This document shows, piece by piece, positions 36,810 to 45,138 of a stretch of DNA of 47,010 nt. Position 1 is the first letter of the stretch. Every line of letters starts with the position of its first letter. The notes under the pieces are model-generated. The model was not told the origin of the DNA. It saw nothing but the letters and a program-made list of their open reading frames with translations, and searched no databases. Where the stretch lies: the NCBI GenBank assembly GCA_964419225.1, contig CAYQPF010000020.1, positions 1 to 47,010 of the forward strand, read 5' to 3'. Both the position numbers and the translations under genes were made by a program. The stretch comes from CAYQPF01 sp964419225. GTDB taxonomy: Bacteria; Cloacimonadota; Cloacimonadia; Cloacimonadales; CAYQPF01.

Positions 36810-36840
36810 TTTGTTTTTCTAATAAAACAGGATACTTTTG
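36810..36840 (+). promoter_or_regulatory. Consensus Bacteroidota promoter
   Basis: TTTG (36810-36813), a 19-base spacer and TACTTTTG (36833-36840): a full match to -33 TTTG / -7 TAnnTTTG. It drives the flavin-type protein gene at 36893, with a leader of about 48 bases. Confidence 0.75.
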
Positions 36841-36892
36841 GGGTATCAAAAGATAGTATGTCCCCTCAGTTAAATAATTAGAATACAAGAAA

Positions 36893-37315
36893 ATGAATAT
36901 TCGAGATTGCATTAAATTTTCAAACGATAATCCCATATGTTCTTTGGCAACAGTTGAAAATGACCAGCCAAGGGTACGAATGATTGGATTTTGGTTTGCC
37001 GATGAAACCGGCTTTTATTTTCAAACCAGTACTATCAAAGAGATTCCGCACCAAATTGAGAAAAATCCTAAAATTGAAGCCTGTTTTTATAAACACGAAG
37101 GAATGATAGGAACAATGTTGCGGATTTCAGGCGAAGCGGAGTTTCTGACAGATCTAAAGTTAAAAGAAAAGGCGCTTTCAGACAGACCATTTTTAAAAGC
37201 ATTTGGTTTGTCAATTGAAAGCCCTAGTCTGATTCTTTTTAGAATTACTCATGGCCAGGCACATTTCTGGACCATGGAGAATAACCTAAAACCTAAAGAG
37301 ATAATTATCTTCTAA
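36893..37315 (+). CDS. Pyridoxamine 5'-phosphate oxidase-like flavin-binding protein
   Basis: 140 residues, soluble. The small split-barrel pattern 'NPICSLATVENDQPRVRMIGFWFADETGFYFQTSTIKEIPHQIEKNPKIEACFYK' (landmarks: LATVEN, RVRMIGF, FYFQTS, KNPKIEACF), then 'LRISGEAEFL', matches PNPOx-like FMN-binding proteins of about 140 residues. It may bind FMN, F420 or haem-like cofactors; the reaction is unknown. It is a single-gene transcript with a consensus promoter. Its TAA stop interlocks with the TAG stop of the convergent minus-strand gene. Confidence 0.85.
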   Translation: MNIRDCIKFSNDNPICSLATVENDQPRVRMIGFWFADETGFYFQTSTIKEIPHQIEKNPKIEACFYKHEGMIGTMLRISGEAEFLTDLKLKEKALSDRPFLKAFGLSIESPSLILFRITHGQAHFWTMENNLKPKEIIIF

Positions 37316-38127
37316 AGTAAGGAGTTAGTTGATCTCACTCCGTCCGGAGAGTTTAGGACTAGTTGCCATGTGCTTCCGTATTTGGTAAGAACTCCGGTAA
37401 CATCGGCGTAGGTGTTTAGGGCCGGAGCAAGCTGATTTGCAAATTTTGCATACCCGCTGGTGCGGACCACTATATTCAAACCACCGGCAACCTGATAGGT
37501 GTGTTCGCCATAGACAGCATCGGTTGTAGTAGTTGCTCTCTTTGCCCAAGTCTCCATGTTCTTCTTAACGAGCTTGGCATTCTTTAATGTAACAAGAGTT
37601 CCAAGCTTGTACACAGATACATCGGACGAAGTGTTAATTAGCTGAGGAGTCAATTTTGGACCGGTTGCGCCTCTGAAGATTGTCTCCTTGATTCGCAGGT
37701 CGGTCTCTATATAAGACGTCTCATACCATGTCTCAACAGATTTCTCTCCAAGTTGTACCATTCCACCATAGCTGCCTAAAACAAGATGTCTGGCTTTAAC
37801 ATATATGGTCTGACCCTCCTTGTATTCGTTGTATAGAGTGGTCTTGCCAATCTTCACCTCAATGCCGCCGGTTTCGTCCTGAATGTAGAACGATCTGTAA
37901 AAATTACCCTGTTCGTCTGTACTGTTCACCTTTCCGCCAATTATAACATTGTCGTTTATCTCAAAGGGGCCACCGTTGTAAAGAGACTTGAGAGCCTGAA
38001 TTGTTGTTGTAGGAGTAAGGTTTGCCGGTTCAAATACTGCGGGGTCATCAAATTTCTCTGAGCACGAGGCTATCATAAGAGAAGCAGAGATTGAAGCAAA
38101 CAGAAATATTTTATTTAATGTTTTCAT
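37312..38127 (-). CDS. DUF5689 lipoprotein with OB-fold-like domain
   Basis: 271 residues from ATG 38127 (an ATG 9 bases earlier, at 38136, would only extend the N-terminus). Lipoprotein signal with lipobox MIASC (Cys22). The segment 'NVIIGGKVNSTDEQGNFYRSFYIQDETGGIEVKIG' followed by 'YNEYKEGQTIYVKARHLVLGSYGGMVQLG' is the OB-like DUF5689 pattern. It is the last gene of the minus-strand nuclease/TonB-receptor operon, 26 bases after the receptor gene. A surface ligand-binding role, perhaps for nucleic acid given the neighbours, is inferred. Confidence 0.78.
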   Translation of the reverse strand: MKTLNKIFLFASISASLMIASCSEKFDDPAVFEPANLTPTTTIQALKSLYNGGPFEINDNVIIGGKVNSTDEQGNFYRSFYIQDETGGIEVKIGKTTLYNEYKEGQTIYVKARHLVLGSYGGMVQLGEKSVETWYETSYIETDLRIKETIFRGATGPKLTPQLINTSSDVSVYKLGTLVTLKNAKLVKKNMETWAKRATTTTDAVYGEHTYQVAGGLNIVVRTSGYAKFANQLAPALNTYADVTGVLTKYGSTWQLVLNSPDGVRSTNSLL

Positions 38128-38152
38128 TATATGCAATATTAGAATTATTCAA

Positions 38153-40906
38153 TTAGAAACGGATATAGAGGTTCAGATAATATGTTGTCCCGAACATGTA
38201 GAAATATTTGGAGTCAAAACGACTGTGATTCAATACGTTTCCAGAAGAGTCCTCATTTACCTTAAGACGCATCTGTTCGTAACCGCCGGTTTTTATGTTC
38301 TGGTTGTTCAGTATGTTCTTCACCTCAAGGCTGAAGCCCACATTGTAATCCTTAAACACATACCACGATTTCCCTATGTTGGCGCTCAGTACCACTGAGC
38401 TGTTGAACAACTCCTGATGTGACAACACCTTGGCCTCATCTGCTGTTAACCCGGCCTTGGCAAAGTCTGTCCTGTAGATAGGGTTCATATCCAGATACAT
38501 GGCGTCGAAATAGGAGAGGTCCACACCTGCAAAAAGATAACTTGCAGATCTGTAGTTCAGCCCAACATTAATAGCTGTTTGCGGAGTTCCGGGTATTTTG
38601 TAATCCTTCCAGTACACCCTTTCGTTCTCGTGTATAACAACATCGCTGTTGTCTACAGTCTCAGTCACTTCTGGGTTTGAAGTGTATACATAGTAACCGT
38701 AGCTCACTGCTCCGTCGGCAGACAACCCTTTGTACAGAGGAACCGATAAGCCGAGTTCCATTCCTGTATTAAGCTGGTCAATTCCCCGCATTGAGAAGTT
38801 TGTAAAACTTCTGTTGATGTCGTCGTAGAAGCTGATCAGCTTGGTCTGGTCCTTAATTGTTGTGTAGAATCCTGTCAGTCTCAGTTTTAAAAACGGGAGG
38901 CGGACAGAGTAGTTCAGGTCGGCCCCGAATGTCTTTTCGGTTGTGATTTTGGGCACAACACTGTTTCGCGTCCTTGGTGATACAAAGGACTCCTGAAAGA
39001 ACGGTGCAGTCTGCATATATGCAACATTGCCATAAACCATCTGGTTTCCTGAAATCTTGTAGGTTAAACCTGCTTTTGCGGTATATGTCCAGAAGTTAAG
39101 TTTTTCTGAGTTGCCCATAGAGTTGTCCGGGAAAAGTCCCTTTTTGTATAGCCCCTCTCTCCAGAACGATGTGTGTCCTCCCTCTCCGGCCACATAGGCC
39201 TCTATGTTGTTTTTATTATATTGGTAGGTAAACCACAACTTGTAGTTTCTCAAATGTCCCTTGTAGTTGTAACCGTACTTGTCGCCCTCTCTTATAACTC
39301 TGTTTGGGTTGTTGAGGTCGTTCTGGATAACATCGCCACTCTCAAAATCGCGTTCGGCAAACTTGTCTATATCTATCCAGTAATCACCTCCAAGCAGATC
39401 CTTCATCTTTTTGTAGTGATTTGTCATGTTCCACCGGTAGTCTATTCCTAGATTAAGTTTGCTTGCATTATTCAGGTTAAGAGTAGCCTGTACCTTTGCA
39501 TTTATATCGTTCTGGTCTATATGACGCTCCTCAAGTACATACTGAGACCTTCTCTTACCTGCAAGGAATGAGTTGGATCCTGTTGAAACAGGTATGTTTG
39601 CGTAGTTGATGTTGTACATCCTGTCCCAGTTTATCTGGCGGATGTTCCAGTCGCTAAGCCAACCCTCTTTAACATAGGATGCCTTGTAAGGATCGTCGGA
39701 GAAATAGCTTGGAAGATTTCTGTAATAGTCCGGGCGCGGGTCAGGTGCATCATACCAGTCAAGGGCAGAATAGCCGTTTCCGCCAAAGCGGTAGGAGATG
39801 GCAGCAGTAAGGTTGAATTTTTCACTTGGGGTGTAAAAATAGTTAAGGACAGCAACCGGTTCGTGGCTGCTTCTGACTCTGGCGTTTCTCTTTTCTCCAT
39901 TTTGGAAACCCCAGTTTGGATTATAGTAATTGCTGCCGACCATATCGTAAACCTCCTGTGTGGAAGAACCTTGAACACCTCTCTCTCCGGGAGATCCGAA
40001 GAATGTGAAAGCCAGTCGGTGAAAATCGTTTATTTTTTTCTCTGCCGATGCAAAATAAGCGAATGAGTTATATGATACTCCATTTACCCAGTCGTTCCCG
40101 CCAAGTCTTGCCGATGCCGAAACCGCATACGACCATCCATTGTCCTGTTCTCCGGATGCGTAAGTGCCCATAAGTCTGGTCCTGTACTGTCCGCTTGCGT
40201 TAACAACGCTGAATCTGTATCCTTTGCGAAGTTGTGAAGCTCTTGCGTTTATATTTGTGGTTCCATTTACACCTCCGATTCCAAAGTCAGAAATGGCAAC
40301 GCCTGTGGTGCTCTCCTGATTACGGGTGGCCTCGTTGAGTCCTGTCCATAGTGACCATGGCGAGTAACCGCTCAATGCATCGTTAAAATAGATGCCGTTC
40401 AGATATACTGCAGCAGATGCCGATTCGTACCCTCTGTTTTTAAAACGGATATCGCCAAACTTGTATCCGGTTATATTCTCATAAACATCTTTGGAAGAGG
40501 CAAGTAGAACGGGCATGGCCTGTGCATCGCTCGACGATTCTGTATCGAACTCAGAAAGAAGAAGGTCGTCCGATTTTTCGGAGGTCACATCTGATACCAA
40601 AGTAATGTAGTTTAAATCCTTAAGGAAGTTTTCTACCTTTACATTCATCTGAAGTGGTTGAAAATCAGCTGCAGTTATTGTAAGTGAATATGTTCCCGGA
40701 CGAAGGCCGGTCAGCACAAACTCTCCTGTGGATGATGTCTGGACAACCTTTTCTATATCTGTTACCAGAACAACTTTTGCCCCCTGAACGGGAACCCTTC
40801 CCTCTCTGTTTACCACTTTGCCTTTAATACCTGCTTCCTGTGCAGAGAGAGTTACAGAACACAAAGTTAGCAAAGCCAATACGATAAATGTTACTTTTAT
40901 CTTCAT
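38153..40906 (-). CDS. TonB-dependent receptor with carboxypeptidase-regulatory-like N-terminus (no SusD partner)
   Basis: 917 residues from ATG 40906 (ATG 40915 would overlap the upstream stop). Signal peptide (MKIKVTFIVLALLTLCSVTLSAQ), then a CarboxypepD_reg domain (about 25-110: 'GIKGKVVNREGRVPVQGAKVVLV', 'GEFVLTGLRPGTYSLTI'). A plug-like segment has 'FGDIRFKNRGYESASAAVYLNGIYFND', followed by a long beta-barrel ending 'TYYLNLYIRF'. There is no STN domain and no SusD gene, unlike the plus-strand system. The neighbouring two nucleases and OB-fold lipoproteins suggest uptake of nucleotides or oligonucleotides, an inference. Confidence 0.9.
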   Translation of the reverse strand: MKIKVTFIVLALLTLCSVTLSAQEAGIKGKVVNREGRVPVQGAKVVLVTDIEKVVQTSSTGEFVLTGLRPGTYSLTITAADFQPLQMNVKVENFLKDLNYITLVSDVTSEKSDDLLLSEFDTESSSDAQAMPVLLASSKDVYENITGYKFGDIRFKNRGYESASAAVYLNGIYFNDALSGYSPWSLWTGLNEATRNQESTTGVAISDFGIGGVNGTTNINARASQLRKGYRFSVVNASGQYRTRLMGTYASGEQDNGWSYAVSASARLGGNDWVNGVSYNSFAYFASAEKKINDFHRLAFTFFGSPGERGVQGSSTQEVYDMVGSNYYNPNWGFQNGEKRNARVRSSHEPVAVLNYFYTPSEKFNLTAAISYRFGGNGYSALDWYDAPDPRPDYYRNLPSYFSDDPYKASYVKEGWLSDWNIRQINWDRMYNINYANIPVSTGSNSFLAGKRRSQYVLEERHIDQNDINAKVQATLNLNNASKLNLGIDYRWNMTNHYKKMKDLLGGDYWIDIDKFAERDFESGDVIQNDLNNPNRVIREGDKYGYNYKGHLRNYKLWFTYQYNKNNIEAYVAGEGGHTSFWREGLYKKGLFPDNSMGNSEKLNFWTYTAKAGLTYKISGNQMVYGNVAYMQTAPFFQESFVSPRTRNSVVPKITTEKTFGADLNYSVRLPFLKLRLTGFYTTIKDQTKLISFYDDINRSFTNFSMRGIDQLNTGMELGLSVPLYKGLSADGAVSYGYYVYTSNPEVTETVDNSDVVIHENERVYWKDYKIPGTPQTAINVGLNYRSASYLFAGVDLSYFDAMYLDMNPIYRTDFAKAGLTADEAKVLSHQELFNSSVVLSANIGKSWYVFKDYNVGFSLEVKNILNNQNIKTGGYEQMRLKVNEDSSGNVLNHSRFDSKYFYMFGTTYYLNLYIRF

Positions 40907-40907
40907 A

Positions 40908-41960
40908 CTATTCATTTTTAACTATATAAATAAATACAGGAAAGTGGTCGCTGTAACCACCCTGAAAATTTGTACCAACATATGTCCTGAACGGGTAGTT
41001 CTTGTACTGTCCGCTCTGGTTTACCAGAAACGGGCGATTGAAGATATTTCCCCAATACTTGTTGTAGTCGGGCTTGTATAATTTTAACTTCCCGGCAGCA
41101 GGATTGACCAGGTTTGAATTAACCACAATGTTGTCGAATATGTTCCATGAATCCTGATAGCCCAGAGAACCATAACCGGCTTTAAACATATCATAGAAAG
41201 GATTGTACATGTCTCCTGATTTTGCATCCTTGCCAATTTTCCCTTTTGCTCCCAGTACTTCAATTATACTCTTGTCCACAGGGTCGTCATTTAGGTCACC
41301 CATTAGTACGATGTTTGCAGAAGGCTCAAGACGGATAACAGAATCAATTGCATTTCTTGCTGTTTGAGCAGCAGCGCAACGGAACAACTCCGATCTTCCT
41401 CCTCTTCTTGATGGCCAGTGACAGACAAAGAAGTAGAACTTTTCGTTTTCTATTGTTCCCCATGTCATAAGAATGTCGCGGGTTTTAAAATCGGATGAAT
41501 CTGCCACTACAACCCTAAGGGGGTGGCTACCCTGATACTTAAATATCTCGGGTCTGTACAACAGGGCAACATCAATCCCTCTGGCATCCGGAGAGTCATA
41601 ATGGACAATCTGATATCTTGCCTTTTCCAGTTTTGGTGCAGCAACAATATCCTCCAGTACATTTCTGTTCTCAATTTCAGATACACCTATAATTGCCGGA
41701 AATGTCTGCGCAGTTGCAGCTATTTTATAAAAGACCTCTTCTATATTTGATATCTTCTTAAGGTACCTCTGACTGTTCCATCCGTATGAACCGGTTGGTG
41801 TAAACTCTTCATCAATTACATTGGGAGACTTGATGGTATCGAAAAGGTTCTCCAGATTGTAAAAGACAACCGGATACTTCTTTACCTGCGAGAAAAGCTG
41901 TAATGATGCCCCTGACAGCAGGATTGTAAGAAGTATTTTTATTTTGAATGTTCTGTTCAT
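40908..41960 (-). CDS. Exported endonuclease/exonuclease/phosphatase-family protein
   Basis: 350 residues with a signal peptide (to about residue 25, LFSQ). All catalytic signatures of the EEP (DNase I-like) fold are present: Asn35 and Glu37 in 'FYNLENLFD', Glu95 in 'GVSEIEN', His181 in 'FVCHWPSRRGG', Asp222 and Asn224 in 'LMGDLNDDP', and the C-terminal SDH (337-339). It should be an active Mg-dependent phosphodiesterase or nuclease in the periplasm or at the cell surface. It lies between the non-specific nuclease and the TonB receptor genes with tight spacing. Confidence 0.9.
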   Translation of the reverse strand: MNRTFKIKILLTILLSGASLQLFSQVKKYPVVFYNLENLFDTIKSPNVIDEEFTPTGSYGWNSQRYLKKISNIEEVFYKIAATAQTFPAIIGVSEIENRNVLEDIVAAPKLEKARYQIVHYDSPDARGIDVALLYRPEIFKYQGSHPLRVVVADSSDFKTRDILMTWGTIENEKFYFFVCHWPSRRGGRSELFRCAAAQTARNAIDSVIRLEPSANIVLMGDLNDDPVDKSIIEVLGAKGKIGKDAKSGDMYNPFYDMFKAGYGSLGYQDSWNIFDNIVVNSNLVNPAAGKLKLYKPDYNKYWGNIFNRPFLVNQSGQYKNYPFRTYVGTNFQGGYSDHFPVFIYIVKNE

Positions 41961-41976
41961 ATTATTCTGCTATTGG

Positions 41977-43110
41977 TTATAAGTTCCATGCTTTAGGGTT
42001 CCATTCGGCTTCTATTGTGTTCTCAACATCGTTTGAGAGGTTGGAGAAGAAATCGAATCCGGTAAGAGCCTCTATGTCATCTATGGATTTTGTCTCGGCA
42101 GCACTGGCGGGGACGTTGCCGTATGACCTGTGCTCAAGCCAGAAGCCGATTGCATCATACTTTGAGCCCTTTAGTCTAAGGAGAACTTTGTAGTAGTAGT
42201 TTGGAACGGCAATCTTACCACCCGATGCATCGGTTGCATAATTGACCGTCTCATTCTTACCTGTTGTTTTCAGTATTGCTCCTGTAACAACATAAAGAGT
42301 GTCGCTGCCCTCCATCCACGTTCTTACCTGTCCCTCAAGTTTTGCCCATAAATACTGATTCAGGGACGATTGCTGAGGTGTCATGTTGGTAAAATAGAAT
42401 GTCTGACTGTTTGCTTCATACGAACATGTCCTGTCTGCAGATGGTATCTGATGACCCCTGTCGTATCCGCTTATTCCGGAAAACAGATTTGCCTGGTTGG
42501 AAGCACTGAACTTTGGATCCCGTTGCCAGTTATCTGTCCTGCCGGTGCTTCCGATATAACTGGTATGGTGTGGATAGGCAACCCAGTATGCGATCTTCTC
42601 CTGTTTGTCGAAAAGCATTGAATAGTTTCTGACTGTCTTGTTCGAAAGTGTTATTGTGTGTGTGACAACCTCACTGTTTGAATTCACACTGCCGGAAGGT
42701 ATCTCCAGCCACTTTAAATTCCCGGTGTTTCCTCCTCCGCCATTTACAGGAGACAATTGAGTAAGTGTAAGTGTGACATTTTTTTGTCCGCTTGAAATCT
42801 TTATCTCAGCAACACGATTCGCGGCAGAGGAGTTTGCTGAAAACATCAGAATTACGTTTCTATCTCCATTACCGCTTGTAACATCTGAGGAACACCAGTT
42901 TTGTTCTCCGGAAACATAGGTTACAGAAATCTGCCAATCTCCATTCGACTCGATCTTCAAAAACTGACTGGTAACGTTTGCATCGATAGAATTACTGGTC
43001 AACGATGCTGTCAGTATTGTTTCAGTATCATCTTTCGTACACCCGTTAAACAGGGTCCCTGAAATGGACAGAGCGGCAATTATCCGGATAATTTTAAAGA
43101 AATTCCTCAT
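41977..43110 (-). CDS. DNA/RNA non-specific endonuclease lipoprotein with BACON-like domain
   Basis: 377 residues with lipobox LFNGC (Cys24). Residues about 40-120 form a BACON-like domain (beta-sandwich: 'SQFLKIESNGDWQISVTY', 'VTLTLTQLSP'). Residues about 145-377 are a beta-beta-alpha-metal nuclease of the NucA/Serratia type: the DRGH motif at 217-220 in 'YDRGHQIPSADRT' with general base His220, and the metal-ligand Asn251 in 'SSLNQYLWAKLEG'. It should degrade DNA and RNA outside the cytoplasm. A terminator-like hairpin separates it from the preceding gene of the operon. Confidence 0.92.
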   Translation of the reverse strand: MRNFFKIIRIIAALSISGTLFNGCTKDDTETILTASLTSNSIDANVTSQFLKIESNGDWQISVTYVSGEQNWCSSDVTSGNGDRNVILMFSANSSAANRVAEIKISSGQKNVTLTLTQLSPVNGGGGNTGNLKWLEIPSGSVNSNSEVVTHTITLSNKTVRNYSMLFDKQEKIAYWVAYPHHTSYIGSTGRTDNWQRDPKFSASNQANLFSGISGYDRGHQIPSADRTCSYEANSQTFYFTNMTPQQSSLNQYLWAKLEGQVRTWMEGSDTLYVVTGAILKTTGKNETVNYATDASGGKIAVPNYYYKVLLRLKGSKYDAIGFWLEHRSYGNVPASAAETKSIDDIEALTGFDFFSNLSNDVENTIEAEWNPKAWNL

Positions 43111-43130
43111 TTATAGATTTATATTTAGCT

Positions 43131-43162
43131 AAAAATAGCCCAAAGTTCATTGGGCTATCTTT
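43131..43162 (-). terminator. Intrinsic terminator between two lipoprotein genes
   Basis: Read on the minus strand, AAAGATAGCCCA (from 43162 down to 43151), an 8-base loop, then TGGGCTATTTTT (43142 to 43131). The 12-bp stem has only one G-U pair and runs into a T tract. It follows the BACON/DUF5689 gene stop by about 18 bases and precedes the nuclease gene. No obvious promoter follows, so it probably lets a fraction of transcripts through. Confidence 0.75.
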
Positions 43163-43180
43163 ACTTATGGTTTATAAAGA

Positions 43181-45028
43181 TCAGTTGACAGAGATAACTA
43201 CATCTGCAAGACGAGAGTTTCCACCATCAGCTACAGCCCCGTCATTGATCGCAACAGCGGTACTCACCTTAATTCTTATATATAATTGTCCGCTGAGCGA
43301 TTCAGTAAGAGCTATGCTACGTGTGTATGGGGCAATTGATGCTGTATAGGTGATTACTTCTCCCATTGCTGTCCAGTTTGTATTATCCTTAGAATATTCC
43401 ACAACAAAATTCTTTGGAGAGGTGCTGCTTCCGTATCCCTTATAAGTGATTGACAAAGTTTTACCTGAGGCAATTGTTTGTTTTGGAGTAAATGCAAACA
43501 ACCATGCTTTACCCTGTGCCCATGTATTCACATAGATTGTCTTTGACGATGCAGTATAGTTGATTGTAGGAAGTGGTGCGGTAAATCCAGCAAGGTTAAG
43601 GGATGCATTTGTTGAAGCATCAGTTGATGCAGTAGAGGAAACTATAGGAAAAGCCGTAGGTGCAGCATCAAACGTCCATGTTGCCATAGTGCTCGTAGTT
43701 GCAGGATCGGTTACTGTTCCGTTAAGAACAACCGGGGTTGAAATACCGGTTCCAGTAATTGTAAAGACAACTGCTCCTGCTGCTGTTGGTGTACCGGCAA
43801 GGGTTATTACAATGTTTCCTGCCGCAGTTGCAAATGTTCCGCTGGCAGTTGCCGGAGTTGTGATTCCTGCAGAACCCGCTCCGCTTACTGCGACAGAGAT
43901 ACTGTATGCCTGTCCGACAGTTGCAGTGTTATAAGGCAATGTTATTGTGTTTGATGCTGTTAAAGCAGTGCCTTTGTTAAGTGCCCCTGCAAGGACAGGA
44001 GTTCCATATGTAAGGGTAGGGGCGTTTCCGAAACGGGTACCTGTAAGAGCTGCGAAATCAGTCCTGTTTTGTGGTTGTATCTGGATTATTGCATTGTTTA
44101 TGCTGGATATTCCTTTGATTGTGCCACTTCCCTGAGGAACAACAACATCCTTGAATTCAGAATATGATGAATTGAAAAGAACAAATGTCTCTCCGGTCTG
44201 AGCCTCCATATTGATTGAGGTATGCGATGTTCCTACAACCATGGTTTTAGTAAGGTCGGCATTTACAACTTGTACATTTGGAACAGACACGTACATAGAT
44301 TCGTAAGTGTTAGCCTTAAGTTCTGCTATTGTTATTGCTTTTGCTGCCACAGGAACATTGGACCCGGTTGTGGTCATGTTTGCATTTGCAAAGTTGTTAA
44401 GTTGCAGAAGTCCATTGTATTTAGATAGTACTGCATCTTTAAGTTTGAATTCCAACTCAGTTCCTACGGTCATTGTTGAGGCATCGTTTACCAGCCTTAC
44501 TACAATACCTGCAGCACCGTCAGATACAACTATGTTTTTCTTTGATGTACTGTTTCCTCCTACCTGGTCACTTATAAGGCTGGCCTTCATATAAACATCG
44601 TCGGTAACAGTAACCTCTCCCTTTGCCCTAAGCTGCGCAACGGTAATGTATGTTTTAGCTGTTGCACCGGCCTGCTGGATCTTTATGTACTCGTATGTTG
44701 TTGATGTGGCAACTTTGATGTTTGCCTCTCTGACAACGCCTGTGTTAGGTAAAACAGTAAGTGCTACCTGTCCGTTGTTCTCTCCGGTAGTTGGAGTGGC
44801 TGCTATCCAGTCGCTTCCTGATGTGTAAGTAATTGAAATTGTCCAGGCACGGTTTGACTCAATTGAGAATGAAGCCGCCCCACCAGCCTGAATTACCGAA
44901 AGGGTTTGACTGCTAAGCCTTACATAAGGAGTTTCGTCATTAACATCCTCTTTGTTACAACTGGTAAAGATGCCTGATAAAGCAACCATAAAGGCAAGGC
45001 TGAAAAGTTTTAACATTAAATTCTTCAT
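43181..45028 (-). CDS. Large BACON/DUF5689 surface lipoprotein
   Basis: 615 residues with lipobox FTSC (Cys24). A BACON-type domain (about 35-118; 'AGGAASFSIESNRAWTISIT', 'VREANIKVATSTTYEYIKIQQAG') comes first. A DUF5689/OB-like region follows (about 123-330; 'YITVAQLRAKGEVTVTDDVYMKASLIS', 'LQLNNFANANM'). Then comes a Thr/Ala/Gly-rich Ig-like linker (about 345-440), and a C-terminal beta-sandwich (about 445-615) with 'TWFTFDAA'-like opening (seen as ATWTFDAAPTAF), 'NFVVEYSKDNTNWTAMGEV' and 'QLYIRIKVST', resembling carbohydrate- or galactose-binding-like modules. No catalytic motif. It is probably an adhesive or substrate-binding surface protein and the first gene of the nuclease operon. Confidence 0.8.
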   Translation of the reverse strand: MKNLMLKLFSLAFMVALSGIFTSCNKEDVNDETPYVRLSSQTLSVIQAGGAASFSIESNRAWTISITYTSGSDWIAATPTTGENNGQVALTVLPNTGVVREANIKVATSTTYEYIKIQQAGATAKTYITVAQLRAKGEVTVTDDVYMKASLISDQVGGNSTSKKNIVVSDGAAGIVVRLVNDASTMTVGTELEFKLKDAVLSKYNGLLQLNNFANANMTTTGSNVPVAAKAITIAELKANTYESMYVSVPNVQVVNADLTKTMVVGTSHTSINMEAQTGETFVLFNSSYSEFKDVVVPQGSGTIKGISSINNAIIQIQPQNRTDFAALTGTRFGNAPTLTYGTPVLAGALNKGTALTASNTITLPYNTATVGQAYSISVAVSGAGSAGITTPATASGTFATAAGNIVITLAGTPTAAGAVVFTITGTGISTPVVLNGTVTDPATTSTMATWTFDAAPTAFPIVSSTASTDASTNASLNLAGFTAPLPTINYTASSKTIYVNTWAQGKAWLFAFTPKQTIASGKTLSITYKGYGSSTSPKNFVVEYSKDNTNWTAMGEVITYTASIAPYTRSIALTESLSGQLYIRIKVSTAVAINDGAVADGGNSRLADVVISVN

Positions 45029-45098
45029 AAAAATTATAATTAGTATATTTTAATTATTAGATTGGCAATAAATTTTCTAGAATTAGCAATTTTCTCAA

Positions 45099-45106
45099 CA
45101 AATGTA
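45099..45106 (-). promoter_or_regulatory. Candidate -7 element for the nuclease operon
   Basis: On the minus strand the sequence is TACATTTG, a perfect TAnnTTTG and identical to the elements at 5724 and 19302. It would start a leader of about 66 bases before ATG 45028. It abuts a perfect 10-bp palindrome ACAAATTTGT (45106-45115) that could be an operator. No TTTG at the -33 position. Confidence 0.4.
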
Positions 45107-45138
45107 CAAATTTGTCTTTTAAGAATGTAGTTATTATT

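Noticed and set aside
43560..43934. Plus-strand open frame of 124 codons, Val/Ala-rich
   Set aside because: It is the complement of the Thr/Ala/Gly-rich Ig-like linker of the BACON/DUF5689 lipoprotein; its composition explains the open frame.
43600..44000. Repeated short motifs resembling a repeat array
   Set aside because: They are codon-level repeats of a low-complexity protein linker, without the regular repeat-spacer structure of a CRISPR array.
45112..45138. TTG start for the HD-domain protein
   Set aside because: Rare start codon without supporting signal; ATG 45139 opens the conserved part of the protein.
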